NCBI RefSeq assembly: GCF_040892545.1
Contig: NZ_CP156079.1
Coordinates: 1,709,501 to 1,773,500 of the forward strand
DNA length: 64,000 nucleotides
From: Paracidovorax avenae
GTDB taxonomy: Bacteria > Pseudomonadota > Gammaproteobacteria > Burkholderiales > Burkholderiaceae_C
Reading direction: 5' to 3'
Below the pieces are notes generated by a model. That model saw only the letters and a program-made list of their open reading frames with translations, was not told the origin of the DNA and did not search any database. Made by a program: the position numbers and the translations under genes. Positions 46,172-55,120 of the stretch are shown in pieces (the first letter of the stretch is position 1; the number at the start of each line of letters is the position of its first letter).

Positions 46172-47053
46172 ATGATTGCCTATCTCTGTGCCATCGGCAT
46201 CGTCGCGTTGATCTACTGCCTGCTGGCGCTCGGCCTGAATCTGCAGTTCGGCCTGACGCGGCTGGTCAACTTCGGCGTGGTGGCGTTCTTCGCCGTCGGC
46301 GCCTACACCTCGGGCCTGCTGTCGCTCAAGGGGCTGCCGCTGCCGGCATGCTTCGTCGCCGCGGGCGTGCTGTCGGGCCTGCTGGCGCTGCCCATCGGGC
46401 TGCTGTCGCTGCGCCTGCGCGACGACTACCTGGCCATCGTCACGCTCGGCTTTTCCGAAGCGGTGCGCATCACCATCCAGCAGGAGAGCTGGCTCACGAA
46501 CGGCGTGCAGGGCCTGCCGGGCCTGCCCAAGCTGTTCGCCGGCTGGGGCCCCGGGGCGTCCGACCTCGCCATCTTCGCCGCGCTGGCGCTGATCGTGGGC
46601 CTGGTGTGCTGGGGCACGGTGCGCCTCACGCGCAGCCCCTTCGGCCGGCTGCTCAAGGCCATCGGCGACGACGAGGCCGCGCTCTCCGCCCTGGGCAAGG
46701 ACCCGGCGCGCTTCAAGGTGCAGGTGTTCATGCTGGGCGCGGCGCTGGCCGGCGTGGCGGGCGCCTTCTACGCGCACTTCATCACCTTCATCACGCCCGA
46801 GCAGTTCATTCCGCTCATCACCTTCTACGTGTGGATGGGGCTGGTCATGGGCGGCTCGGGCACCGTGCGCGGCGCGATGTTCGGCTCGCTGCTGCTGATG
46901 GTGTTCCTGGAGGGCTCGCGCTTCGCCAAGGACTGGGTGCCGGGCGTTTCGGAGGTGGGCATGGCCAGCCTGCGCCTGGCCGCCGTGGGGCTGGCGCTGA
47001 TCCTGGTCACGCTGTACCGGCCGCACGGCCTGTTCGGAGGCAAGGCGAAATGA
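46172..47053 (+). CDS. livM: Branched-chain-type ABC transporter permease LivM
   Basis: This 293-residue permease has about nine hydrophobic segments with the LivM motif GLNLQFGLTRLVNFG, and FGRLLKAIGDDEAALSALGK as the cytoplasmic coupling loop. It overlaps livG by 4 bases (ATGA). Confidence 0.9.
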   Translation: MIAYLCAIGIVALIYCLLALGLNLQFGLTRLVNFGVVAFFAVGAYTSGLLSLKGLPLPACFVAAGVLSGLLALPIGLLSLRLRDDYLAIVTLGFSEAVRITIQQESWLTNGVQGLPGLPKLFAGWGPGASDLAIFAALALIVGLVCWGTVRLTRSPFGRLLKAIGDDEAALSALGKDPARFKVQVFMLGAALAGVAGAFYAHFITFITPEQFIPLITFYVWMGLVMGGSGTVRGAMFGSLLLMVFLEGSRFAKDWVPGVSEVGMASLRLAAVGLALILVTLYRPHGLFGGKAK

Positions 47054-47811
47054 GCATGCTGCAAGTGGAGGCCGTGACGCGGCTGTTCGGAGGCTTCAAG
47101 GCGGTGGATCACGTGTCGCTGCGCCTGGCCGAGCGGGAAATCCTGGGCATCGCCGGTACCAACGGCGCGGGCAAGAGCACGCTGTTCGCCGCCATCGCGG
47201 GGCAGCAGCCGGCTGACGCCGGGCGCATCGTTTTCGCGGGGCAGGACATCACGCGCCTGCCGCCGCACCGCCGTGCCCGCCTGGGGCTGGTGCGCACTTT
47301 CCAGATCCCGCGCGAATTCAAGAGCCTGACGGTGCACGAGAACCTGATGGCCGCTGCCGCCAACCCGCAGGGCGAGCGGCTGGTGAACGCCTTTTTCCAG
47401 ACGCGCGGCCTGCGCGAGCACGAGGCGCGGCTGGCGGCCAAGGCGGACGGCATCCTGCAGTTCCTGAACCTGGCGCGGGTGCGCGACGTGCCGGCCGGGG
47501 GCCTGTCGGGCGGGCAGAAGAAGCTGGTGGAGCTGGGCCGCGTGCTGATGCTGGACCCGCGCTGCATCCTGCTGGACGAGCCTTTCGCGGGCGTGAACCC
47601 GGTGCTGATCGAGGAGATCTGCGACCGCGTGCGTGAGCTGCAGGGCCGCGGCATCGCCTTCATCGTCATCGAGCACCACCTGCAGGCGCTCAAGGCGCTG
47701 TCGCAGCGCATGATCGTGATGGACCGGGGCCGCATCCTGGCCGAGGGCGACCCGCACCGCGTGCTGGACGATCCGCGGGTGCAGGAAGCGTACATGGGAG
47801 GGGTGGTATGA
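47050..47811 (+). CDS. livG: Branched-chain-type ABC transporter ATPase LivG
   Basis: This 253-residue ATPase has Walker A GTNGAGKSTLF, signature LSGGQKKLVELGRVL and Walker B CILLDEPFAGVNP. ATG 47050 lies in the livM stop overlap. It starts MSMLQVEAVTRLFGG, the normal LivG N-terminus. Confidence 0.94.
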   Translation: MSMLQVEAVTRLFGGFKAVDHVSLRLAEREILGIAGTNGAGKSTLFAAIAGQQPADAGRIVFAGQDITRLPPHRRARLGLVRTFQIPREFKSLTVHENLMAAAANPQGERLVNAFFQTRGLREHEARLAAKADGILQFLNLARVRDVPAGGLSGGQKKLVELGRVLMLDPRCILLDEPFAGVNPVLIEEICDRVRELQGRGIAFIVIEHHLQALKALSQRMIVMDRGRILAEGDPHRVLDDPRVQEAYMGGVV

Positions 47812-48533
47812 GCGGCGCAGCCATGAATGCACAAAACCTGCTGCAGATCGGGCAGCTGCGCGGCGGCTATTCCGAAGTGGACATCATCCACGGCATCGAC
47901 CTGGCGGTGGCGCCGGGGCAGATCGTGACCATCGCCGGTACCAACGGCGCGGGCAAGTCCACGCTGGTGAAGGCGCTGCTGGGCCTGCTGCCGCGCGTGG
48001 CGGGCTCCATCCACCTCGATGGCCGCGACATCACGCGGCTGTCGGCCGAGGACCGATTCGACGCAGGCCTGGCCTACGTGCCCCAGGTGGCGAACGTGTT
48101 CCCCTCGCTCACCGTGCGCGAGAATCTGCAGGTGGTGCGCGGCGTCAAGCACCTGAAGCAGCGCATGGAGCAGGTGCTGGCCGACTTCCCCGCGCTGGTG
48201 GAGCGGCTGCCGCAGCCGGCGAGCAACCTCTCGGGCGGCGAGCGCCAGCAGCTGGCCTTCGCCCGCGCGCTGATGCCGTCGCCGCGCATCATGGTGCTGG
48301 ACGAGCCCACGGCCGCTCTCGCGCCCTCGCTGGTCGGCAAGGTGTTCGACATGGTGCAGCGGCTGCCGGCCGCCGGCGTGGCCGTGCTGATGGTGGAGCA
48401 GCGCGCGCGGCAGGCGCTCGCCATCAGCCAGCAGGGCTATATCCTGGACCAGGGCCGCTGCGTGCTGCACGGCCCAGCGCAGGAGCTGCTGGAAGACCAG
48501 CGCATGGCGCAGCTGTACCTGGGCAGCCACTGA
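47808..48533 (+). CDS. livF: Branched-chain-type ABC transporter ATPase LivF
   Basis: This 241-residue ATPase has Walker A GTNGAGKSTLVKAL, signature LSGGERQQLAFARAL and Walker B IMVLDEPTAALAP. It overlaps livG (ATGA). A second in-frame ATG (MNAQNLL, 15 bases later) is an alternative start. It ends 16 bp before the convergent usp gene. Confidence 0.94.
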   Translation: MSGAAMNAQNLLQIGQLRGGYSEVDIIHGIDLAVAPGQIVTIAGTNGAGKSTLVKALLGLLPRVAGSIHLDGRDITRLSAEDRFDAGLAYVPQVANVFPSLTVRENLQVVRGVKHLKQRMEQVLADFPALVERLPQPASNLSGGERQQLAFARALMPSPRIMVLDEPTAALAPSLVGKVFDMVQRLPAAGVAVLMVEQRARQALAISQQGYILDQGRCVLHGPAQELLEDQRMAQLYLGSH

Positions 48534-48549
48534 GCCGGCGGACCCGGTC

Positions 48550-48996
48550 TCAGCGCAGCACGAGCACGGGCACCTTCGAGTGCGTGAGCACGTGCTGGGT
48601 CTCGCTGCCCAGCAGCAGGCGCTTGATGCCCTTGCGGCCGTGCGAGGCCATCACGATGAGGTCGCAGTCGTGCTTGGTGGCTGCGGCGATGATCGCCTCG
48701 GCGACGAGGTCCGACTTGGTCACCACGGGCTTGACCTTGACCCCCTGGGCGTCGCCCAGCTGCCGGATGCCGTCCACCAGCGCCTGGGCGTTGGTGGCCC
48801 ACTGGCTCTCGATGCGCCGGGCCTCGGCGGCATCCACCGGCGAGCCGCCTTCGAAATAGCTGCGCGGGTAGCGCGGCACGACCTTGAGCGCGACCACGCG
48901 GCCGCCCGAGAGCCGCGCCAGGGACAGCCCGTGCTCGACGGCCTTGGCGGACAGGTCGGAGCCGTCGGTGGCGATGAGGATGCGGCGGTAGGACAT
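48550..48996 (-). CDS. Universal stress protein (UspA family)
   Basis: This 148-residue protein has the ATP-binding signature GxxGxxxxxxxxxGS (SHGRKGIKRLLLGSET) and the strand ILIATDGSDLSAKAV. An FNR-type box lies 88-101 bp upstream, and a TACTCT -10 (49061-49056, minus strand) sits at class II spacing from it (centre about -41.5). This suggests oxygen-limited induction together with the cbb3 cluster. Confidence 0.92.
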   Translation of the reverse strand: MSYRRILIATDGSDLSAKAVEHGLSLARLSGGRVVALKVVPRYPRSYFEGGSPVDAAEARRIESQWATNAQALVDGIRQLGDAQGVKVKPVVTKSDLVAEAIIAAATKHDCDLIVMASHGRKGIKRLLLGSETQHVLTHSKVPVLVLR

Positions 48997-49083
48997 CGTT
49001 GTTCTCCTGGAAAAGATGGGAGATGCCGGGGCCGGCACGGCTTTGGCGTGACGGCAGAGTAGGGTGAAGTGGTTGCCCGTGTC

Positions 49084-49097
49084 TTGACATGCGTCAA
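49084..49097. promoter_or_regulatory. FNR/Anr-type box between usp and ccoI
   Basis: TTGAC-ATGC-GTCAA is a perfect 5-bp dyad with a 4-base spacer. For usp the centre falls about 41.5 bases before a predicted start at 49049. On the ccoI side the same spacing would place the start at about 49132, two bases before the ATG. Confidence 0.8.
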
Positions 49098-49133
49098 CGC
49101 GGACCGGTGCCATGGGGCCTAGCCTCCAGGGCC

Positions 49134-51593
49134 ATGATGTCCGATCCTTCCGCGCCGGCGGGCGCCGACGATTCCGCTGCCGAGCTGCTCGACGATCCGC
49201 AGGAGTGGCCTGCCTTCGGGCGCCCCGTGAGCGCACAGGCCGGCAGCGCGGCGCAGCCGGCGCGCGACAGCGAAGGTGTCTGGGAGTCGCACGTGGTGCT
49301 CGGGGGCATGCATTGCGCGGCCTGCGCGCTCACGGTGGAGGATGCGTTGCGTGCCGTGCCCGGCGTGCTGCAGGCCGAGGTGAGCGCAGCCACGCACCGC
49401 GCGCGGGTGGTGTGGGATGCCCGGCACGTGCGCCCGTCGGGCTGGATGGCCGCGGTGGCCCGCGCCGGCTACCCCGCTTTGCCGGCGATGGATGCGCTGG
49501 CGCGCGAGCAGCGCCGCCGCGAGGGCCGCCGTGCCCTGTGGCGCTGGCTGGTGGCGGGCTTGTGCATGATGCAGGTGATGATGTACGCGTGGCCCGCGTA
49601 CGTGGCGCAGCCGGGCGACCTCACGGCCGAGATGGAGCGGCTGCTGCGCTGGGCCTCCTGGGTCATCACGCTGCCGATGATGATCTTCTCGTGCGGCCCG
49701 TTCTTCTCCAGCGCGCTGCGCGACCTGCGCCTGCGCCGCGTGAGCATGGACCTGCCGGTGGCGCTGGGCATGGGCATCACCTTCGTGGTGAGCACGGCGG
49801 GCACTTTCGATCCGGCCGGCGCCTTCGGCCGCGAGGTCTATTACGACTCGCTGACCATGTTCGTGTTCTTCCTGCTCACCGGCCGCTGGCTGGAGATGCG
49901 GCTGCGCGACCGCACGGCGGGCGCGCTGGAAGCGGTGATGAACCGCCTGCCCGACAGCGTGGAGCGGCGCGGCACCGATGGCGCGTTCACGCGCGTGGCC
50001 GTGCGCCGGCTCGCGGTGGGCGATGTGGTCCGCATCCTGCCGGGCGAGGCCTTCCCGGCCGACGGCCGCATCGAGCGCGGCAGCACGCAGGTGGACGAGG
50101 CGCTGCTCACGGGGGAGTCGACCCCGGTGCGGCGCGCGGAAGGCGCGGCCGTGACGGCCGGCAGCTACAACCTGCGCGCGCCCGTGGAGGTGCGCGTGGA
50201 GCGCGTCGGCGGCGATACCCGCTTCGCCGAGATCGTCGCGCTGATGGAGGCCGCTTCCGCGCAGAAGCCGCGCCTGGCGCAACTGGCCGACCGCATCGCG
50301 CGGCCCTTCCTGGTGGGGGTGCTGCTGGCTGCGGGCCTGGCTGCGGCGTGGTGGTGGAAGACCGACCCGGAACACGCACTCATGGTCGCGGTGGCGGTGC
50401 TCATCGTGACCTGCCCGTGCGCGCTTTCGCTCGCCACGCCGGTGGCCATGCTCACGGCGGCGGGCGCACTCGCGCGGCAGGGCGTGCTGGTGCGCAACCT
50501 GCAGGCCCTGGAGGCGCTGGCGGCCGTGGACACGGTCGTGTTCGACAAGACCGGCACGCTGACGCAGGACGGCATCCGGATCGCGGGCGTGCATCCGGCG
50601 CAGGGCTTCACGCAGGCGGATGCGCTGGCCCTGGCGGCGGCGCTGGCGCGGCACTCGCTGCATCCGCTCTCCCGCGCGCTGGTGGAGGCGGCCGGGCCGC
50701 AGGGAGAGGGCGCCGGCGCGCGCTGGCGGCTGAGCGATGTGCGCGAAGTGGCGGGGCGGGGCCTGGTCGCGCGGGTGTATGACCTGCAGGGCCTGCGGGC
50801 GCCTGCCGTGCTGCGCCTGGGCCGGGCCGTGGATGCCGGTGCAGCCGCCACGCAGCGGGTGGCCCTGGGCGCAGAGCCTTTGCCGGCCTGTTCCCCGGCC
50901 GGTTCCCCGATGGACGGGACGGTGCCTGCCGGCGCGTCCCTCGCCGCGTGGCCCGCGGAGGTCGCATCTTTCGACTGGCGGGAGGATCTGCGGCCCGACG
51001 CGGCCGGTGTCGTCACGCGCCTGCGCGAGGCCGGCCTGTCGGTTGAGCTGCTGTCCGGCGACCGCGCCGATGCAGTGGCGCGAGTGGCCGCCAGCGCGGG
51101 CATCGACGCCGCGCGCGGCGATTGCTCGCCGCAGGACAAGCTCGACCGCATGCGCGCGCTGCAGGCCGCCGGCCGGCATGTGGCGATGGTGGGCGACGGC
51201 CTCAACGACGGTCCGGTGCTCGCGGGCGCGCATGTGTCGTTCGCCTTCGGCCGGGCCGTGCCGCTCGCGCGGTCGCGTTCGGATTTCGTGGTGATGGGCG
51301 ACCAGCTCGCGATGGTCGAGCGCAGCGTGCGGCTCGCGCGGCGCACGCTGCGCGTGGTGCGGCAGAACCTGGCCTGGGCCGCGGCCTACAACGCGCTGTG
51401 CGTGCCATTGGCCGTGGCCGGCTGGATGCCGGCCTGGCTCGCGGGGCTGGGCATGGCGCTCAGTTCTCTGCTGGTGGTGGCGAACGCGGCGCGCCTCGCG
51501 CGGGGCGCGGGCAGCGATGCCGGCACGGCCGCCCCGGGGGCGGACGCAGCCCTGCGGCCCGCCTCCGCGCCCCTGGCGCAGGGAGCCGTGTGA
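49134..51593 (+). CDS. ccoI: Copper-translocating P-type ATPase for cbb3 oxidase assembly
   Basis: This 819-residue P1B ATPase has a poorly conserved N-terminal extension followed by a metal-binding GMHCAACA (Cys61, Cys64), a TM CPC (Cys427, Cys429), phosphorylation motif DKTGTLT (Asp471) and GDGLNDG (from residue 687). It exports copper for cytochrome cbb3 oxidase (FixI group), rather than detoxifying copper, as shown by the neighbours. It overlaps ccoS by one base region (TGATG). The low complexity insert around residue 600 is an oddity. Confidence 0.93.
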   Translation: MMSDPSAPAGADDSAAELLDDPQEWPAFGRPVSAQAGSAAQPARDSEGVWESHVVLGGMHCAACALTVEDALRAVPGVLQAEVSAATHRARVVWDARHVRPSGWMAAVARAGYPALPAMDALAREQRRREGRRALWRWLVAGLCMMQVMMYAWPAYVAQPGDLTAEMERLLRWASWVITLPMMIFSCGPFFSSALRDLRLRRVSMDLPVALGMGITFVVSTAGTFDPAGAFGREVYYDSLTMFVFFLLTGRWLEMRLRDRTAGALEAVMNRLPDSVERRGTDGAFTRVAVRRLAVGDVVRILPGEAFPADGRIERGSTQVDEALLTGESTPVRRAEGAAVTAGSYNLRAPVEVRVERVGGDTRFAEIVALMEAASAQKPRLAQLADRIARPFLVGVLLAAGLAAAWWWKTDPEHALMVAVAVLIVTCPCALSLATPVAMLTAAGALARQGVLVRNLQALEALAAVDTVVFDKTGTLTQDGIRIAGVHPAQGFTQADALALAAALARHSLHPLSRALVEAAGPQGEGAGARWRLSDVREVAGRGLVARVYDLQGLRAPAVLRLGRAVDAGAAATQRVALGAEPLPACSPAGSPMDGTVPAGASLAAWPAEVASFDWREDLRPDAAGVVTRLREAGLSVELLSGDRADAVARVAASAGIDAARGDCSPQDKLDRMRALQAAGRHVAMVGDGLNDGPVLAGAHVSFAFGRAVPLARSRSDFVVMGDQLAMVERSVRLARRTLRVVRQNLAWAAAYNALCVPLAVAGWMPAWLAGLGMALSSLLVVANAARLARGAGSDAGTAAPGADAALRPASAPLAQGAV

Positions 51594-51730
51594 TGGACAT
51601 CCTGTACCTGCTGATTCCGCTGTCGGTCGTGCTCGTGCTGCTGATCCTGGTCGGGCTCTGGTGGGCCATCGACCGGGGGCAATTCGACAACGTCGAACAG
51701 GAAGGCGAACGCATTCTTCGGGACGATTGA
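51593..51730 (+). CDS. ccoS: cbb3-type oxidase assembly protein CcoS
   Basis: This 45-residue single-pass protein (MDILYLLIPLSVVLVLLILV, then LWWAIDRGQFDNVE) matches CcoS/FixS, which is needed for cofactor loading of CcoN. Its ATG overlaps the ccoI stop (TGATG). The TGA of its stop lies inside an FNR box. It is shorter than typical tracks but well supported. Confidence 0.92.
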   Translation: MDILYLLIPLSVVLVLLILVGLWWAIDRGQFDNVEQEGERILRDD

Positions 51731-51740
51731 CGCTTGTCAA
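51727..51740. promoter_or_regulatory. FNR/Anr-type box upstream of ccoN
   Basis: TTGAC-GCTT-GTCAA overlaps the ccoS stop codon. A CAGAAT -10 (51763-51768) fits a class II start near 51775 for ccoNOQP. The leader is about 20 bases and carries an AGAGGT ribosome-binding site. Confidence 0.85.
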
Positions 51741-51795
51741 ACGGCTCCGGGGCCCCCCTCGTCAGAATTTGTAAGCAAACCAAAAGAGGTGCCCG

Positions 51796-53235
51796 ATGGA
51801 TTCTTCTGTCTCGAATGCCGCGCACTACAACGACACGGTCGTGCGGCAGTTTTCAATCATGGCCGTGGTGTGGGGGGTGGTCGGCATGCTGGTGGGCGTG
51901 GTCATCGCCGCGCAGCTCGCCTGGCCCGAACTCAACTTCGGCATTCCGTGGCTCAGCTACGGCCGCCTGCGCCCGCTGCACACCAACGCGGTGATCTTCG
52001 CGTTCGGCGGCTGCGCGCTGTTCGCCACCAGCTACTACGTGGTGCAGCGCACGGGGCAGGTGCGCCTGTTCGCGGGTCCGCTCGCCTCCTTCACGTTCTG
52101 GGGCTGGCAGGCGGTGATCGTGGCCGCGGCCATCAGCCTGCCGCTGGGCTACACCACGGGCAAGGAATACGCCGAGCTCGAGTGGCCGATCGACATCCTG
52201 ATCACGCTGGTGTGGGTGTCGTACGCCATCGTGTTCTTCGGCACCGTGGGCAAGCGCCGCGTGAAGCACATCTACGTGGCCAACTGGTTCTTCGGCGGCT
52301 TCATCCTCGCGGTGGCGCTGCTGCACGTGGTCAACAGCGCGGAAGTGCCCGCGGGCTGGATGAAGAGCTACTCCGCCTATGCGGGCGTGCAGGACGCGAT
52401 GGTGCAGTGGTGGTACGGCCACAATGCCGTGGGCTTCTTCCTCACCGCCGGCTTCCTGGGGATGATGTACTACTTCATCCCGAAGCAGGCCGGCCGCCCG
52501 GTGTACAGCTATCGCCTTTCGATCGTGCACTTCTGGGCGCTGATCTTCACGTACATGTGGGCGGGCCCCCACCACCTGCACTACACCGCGCTGCCCGACT
52601 GGACGCAGTCCGTGGGCATGGTGTTCTCGCTGATCCTGCTGGCCCCCAGCTGGGGCGGGATGATCAACGGGATCATGACCCTGTCGGGCGCATGGCACAA
52701 GCTGCGCGACGACCCCATCCTGCGCTTCCTGATCGTGTCGCTGTCGTTCTACGGCATGGCCACGTTCGAGGGCCCGATGATGTCCATCAAGACGGTGAAC
52801 GCCCTGAGCCACTACACCGACTGGACCGTGGGCCACGTACACGCCGGCGCGCTCGGCTGGGTGGGCCTGATCACCATGGGCTCGCTCTACTACCTCGTGC
52901 CGCGCCTGTTCGGCCGCGAGAAGATGCACTCCATCAAGGCGATCGAGCTGCACTTCTGGATGGCCACCATCGGCATCGTGCTCTACATCGCCGCCATGTG
53001 GATCGCCGGCGTGATGCAGGGCCTGATGTGGCGCGCGGTGAATGCCGACGGCACGCTCACCTACACCTTCGTCGAGAGCGTCAAGGCCACCTATCCCTTC
53101 TACGTCATCCGCTTCGCCGGCGGCCTGCTGTACCTCGCGGGCATGGTGGTGATGGCCTGGAACGTGTGGAAGACCGCCATGGCCGGCCGTTCGGTCAAGG
53201 TGCAGATCCCGGCCGTGGCACCCGCCCACGCCTGA
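51796..53235 (+). CDS. ccoN: Cytochrome cbb3 oxidase catalytic subunit I
   Basis: This 479-residue subunit of the high-affinity terminal oxidase has about 12 TM segments. Haem/CuB histidines occur in [42 protein letters not shown] and [14 protein letters not shown]. Length and order match CcoN. First gene of ccoNOQP, behind the FNR box. Confidence 0.97.
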   Translation: MDSSVSNAAHYNDTVVRQFSIMAVVWGVVGMLVGVVIAAQLAWPELNFGIPWLSYGRLRPLHTNAVIFAFGGCALFATSYYVVQRTGQVRLFAGPLASFTFWGWQAVIVAAAISLPLGYTTGKEYAELEWPIDILITLVWVSYAIVFFGTVGKRRVKHIYVANWFFGGFILAVALLHVVNSAEVPAGWMKSYSAYAGVQDAMVQWWYGHNAVGFFLTAGFLGMMYYFIPKQAGRPVYSYRLSIVHFWALIFTYMWAGPHHLHYTALPDWTQSVGMVFSLILLAPSWGGMINGIMTLSGAWHKLRDDPILRFLIVSLSFYGMATFEGPMMSIKTVNALSHYTDWTVGHVHAGALGWVGLITMGSLYYLVPRLFGREKMHSIKAIELHFWMATIGIVLYIAAMWIAGVMQGLMWRAVNADGTLTYTFVESVKATYPFYVIRFAGGLLYLAGMVVMAWNVWKTAMAGRSVKVQIPAVAPAHA

Positions 53236-53253
53236 ACCCCAGGAGCGCTTTCC

Positions 53254-53883
53254 ATGTCCGACAACACAACGACAAAAGCCGGCTTCTCCCACGAGAAGAT
53301 CGAGACCAACAACTTCCTCATGATCGTGCTGATCGTGCTGGTGGTGGCCGTCGGCGGCCTGGCGGAGATCGTGCCGCTGTTCTTCCAGAAGTCCACCACC
53401 GAGCCGGTCAATGGCGTGCAGCCCTACACGGCCACGCAGCTGCTGGGCCGCGACATCTACCTGCGCGAGGGCTGCTACAACTGCCACTCGCAGATGATCC
53501 GTCCGTTCCGCGCCGAGACGCTGCGCTATGGCCACTACTCCGTGGCCGGCGAGTTCGTCTATGACCACCCGTTCCAGTGGGGCAGCAAGCGCACGGGTCC
53601 CGACCTGCACCGCGTGGGCGGCAAGTACAGCGACGAGTGGCACCGCATCCACCTGAACAACCCGCGCGACGTGGTGCCGGAGTCCAACATGCCGGCCTAC
53701 CCGTGGCTGGAGAAGACCGCGGTGGACCCGTCCGTCGCCGCGCCCCGCATGAAGGCCCTGCGCACCGTGGGCGTGCCCTACACCGACGAGCAGATCGCCG
53801 GTGCGGCCGATGAGGTCAAGGGCAAGACCGAGCTGGACGTGCTGGTGGCCTACCTGCAGGTCATGGGCCGCGCGCTCAAGTAA
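53254..53883 (+). CDS. ccoO: Cytochrome cbb3 oxidase subunit II (mono-haem c)
   Basis: This 209-residue membrane-anchored cytochrome c has one N-terminal TM (about 22-45) and haem site CYNCH in [16 protein letters not shown]. Met ligand lies in [10 protein letters not shown]. It starts 18 bp after ccoN. Confidence 0.96.
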   Translation: MSDNTTTKAGFSHEKIETNNFLMIVLIVLVVAVGGLAEIVPLFFQKSTTEPVNGVQPYTATQLLGRDIYLREGCYNCHSQMIRPFRAETLRYGHYSVAGEFVYDHPFQWGSKRTGPDLHRVGGKYSDEWHRIHLNNPRDVVPESNMPAYPWLEKTAVDPSVAAPRMKALRTVGVPYTDEQIAGAADEVKGKTELDVLVAYLQVMGRALK

Positions 53884-53895
53884 GGGGAGGCCGCC

Positions 53896-54075
53896 ATGGA
53901 CATCACCACCGTCCGCATCGCCGCGACGCTGATCTCGTTCGCCCTGTTCCTCGGAATCCTGGCCTGGACGTTCTCCCGCGGCAACCGGTCCCGGTTCGAG
54001 GAGGCGGCGCAACTGCCGTTCACCGAGCCGGACGCTCCCCTGAATTCTTTCGAGAACGAGAAGAACCATGAGTGA
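53896..54075 (+). CDS. ccoQ: Cytochrome cbb3 oxidase subunit IV CcoQ
   Basis: This 59-residue protein has one TM (TLISFALFLGILAWTF) followed by a charged tail (SRGNRSRFEEAAQLPF). GGGGAGG-type ribosome-binding sequence lies before the ATG. It overlaps ccoP by 8 bases and stabilises the oxidase in known systems. Found by reading the gap between ccoO and ccoP. Confidence 0.88.
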   Translation: MDITTVRIAATLISFALFLGILAWTFSRGNRSRFEEAAQLPFTEPDAPLNSFENEKNHE

Positions 54076-55003
54076 CTTCACCCACAATTTCTGGTCGGTG
54101 TACGTCGTCGCACTGACCCTCGGCGGCATCGCCGGCTGTCTCATCCTGCTGTGGATCACCGCGAGCAAGAAGGTCGAGCCGCGCGCCGACAACACCACGG
54201 GCCACGTCTGGGACGGCGACCTCACCGAGATGGACAACCCCATGCCGCGCTGGTGGATGTGGCTGTTCGTCATCACCATCGTGTTCGGCCTGGGCTACTT
54301 GGCCGCCTATCCAGGCCTGGGCCGCTTCAGCGGCCAGCTGGGCTGGTCGCAGCGCGGCGAGTACGAGAACGAAATGGCCAAGGCGAAAGCCGAGCTGGAG
54401 CCGCTCTATGCGCGCTTCGCCGCGATGAGCACCGAGCAGGCCGCCGCCAGCCCCGAGGCCATGGCCATCGGCGAGCGCCTGTTCATGAACAACTGCGCGC
54501 AGTGCCACGGCTCCGATGCGCGCGGCAGCAAGGGCTTCCCGAACCTGGCCGACAACGACTGGCTGCACGGCGGCGCGCCCGCCAACATCCGCGAGACGAT
54601 CGAGAAGGGCCGCATCGGCACCATGCCCCCCATGGCGGCGGCCGTCGGTTCGGCCGAGGACGTGCGCAACCTCGCGCACTACGTGCTGAGCCTGTCGGGC
54701 AGCCCGCACGATTCGCTGCGCGCCTCGCTGGGCAAGTCCAAGTTCACGGTGTGCGCGGCCTGCCATGGCATGGACGGCAAGGGCAACACCGCGCTGGGCG
54801 CGCCCAACCTGACCGATGACATCTGGCTCCACGGCTGGGGCGAGGGCGCCATCACCGCCATGGTCAACCACGGCAAGGTGAACCAGATGCCCGCCCAGGC
54901 CGGCAAGCTCACCGACGCGCAGATCGGCGTGCTGACCGCCTATGTCTGGGGCCTGTCGAACAAGCCGGGCGCGAACACCGCCGCGGCGGCCCCGGCGAAC
55001 TGA
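54068..55003 (+). CDS. ccoP: Cytochrome cbb3 oxidase subunit III (di-haem c)
   Basis: This 311-residue protein has two N-terminal TM helices (FWSVYVVALTLGGIAGC; WMWLFVITIVFGLGYLA) and two haem-c sites, CAQCH and CAACH. The long-form CcoP with two TM segments is typical of Proteobacteria. It ends the ccoNOQP operon. Confidence 0.96.
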   Translation: MSDFTHNFWSVYVVALTLGGIAGCLILLWITASKKVEPRADNTTGHVWDGDLTEMDNPMPRWWMWLFVITIVFGLGYLAAYPGLGRFSGQLGWSQRGEYENEMAKAKAELEPLYARFAAMSTEQAAASPEAMAIGERLFMNNCAQCHGSDARGSKGFPNLADNDWLHGGAPANIRETIEKGRIGTMPPMAAAVGSAEDVRNLAHYVLSLSGSPHDSLRASLGKSKFTVCAACHGMDGKGNTALGAPNLTDDIWLHGWGEGAITAMVNHGKVNQMPAQAGKLTDAQIGVLTAYVWGLSNKPGANTAAAAPAN

Positions 55004-55120
55004 ACCGCGGGACCGGACACGGGGGCGCCGCCGGCCGGCGCGGCCCCCCCTCCGGTCCCACGCGCAACGCCTGCTCCCACGACACGATACAGCCGGCCCA
55101 CAGAGCAAAGCAGAACCCAC

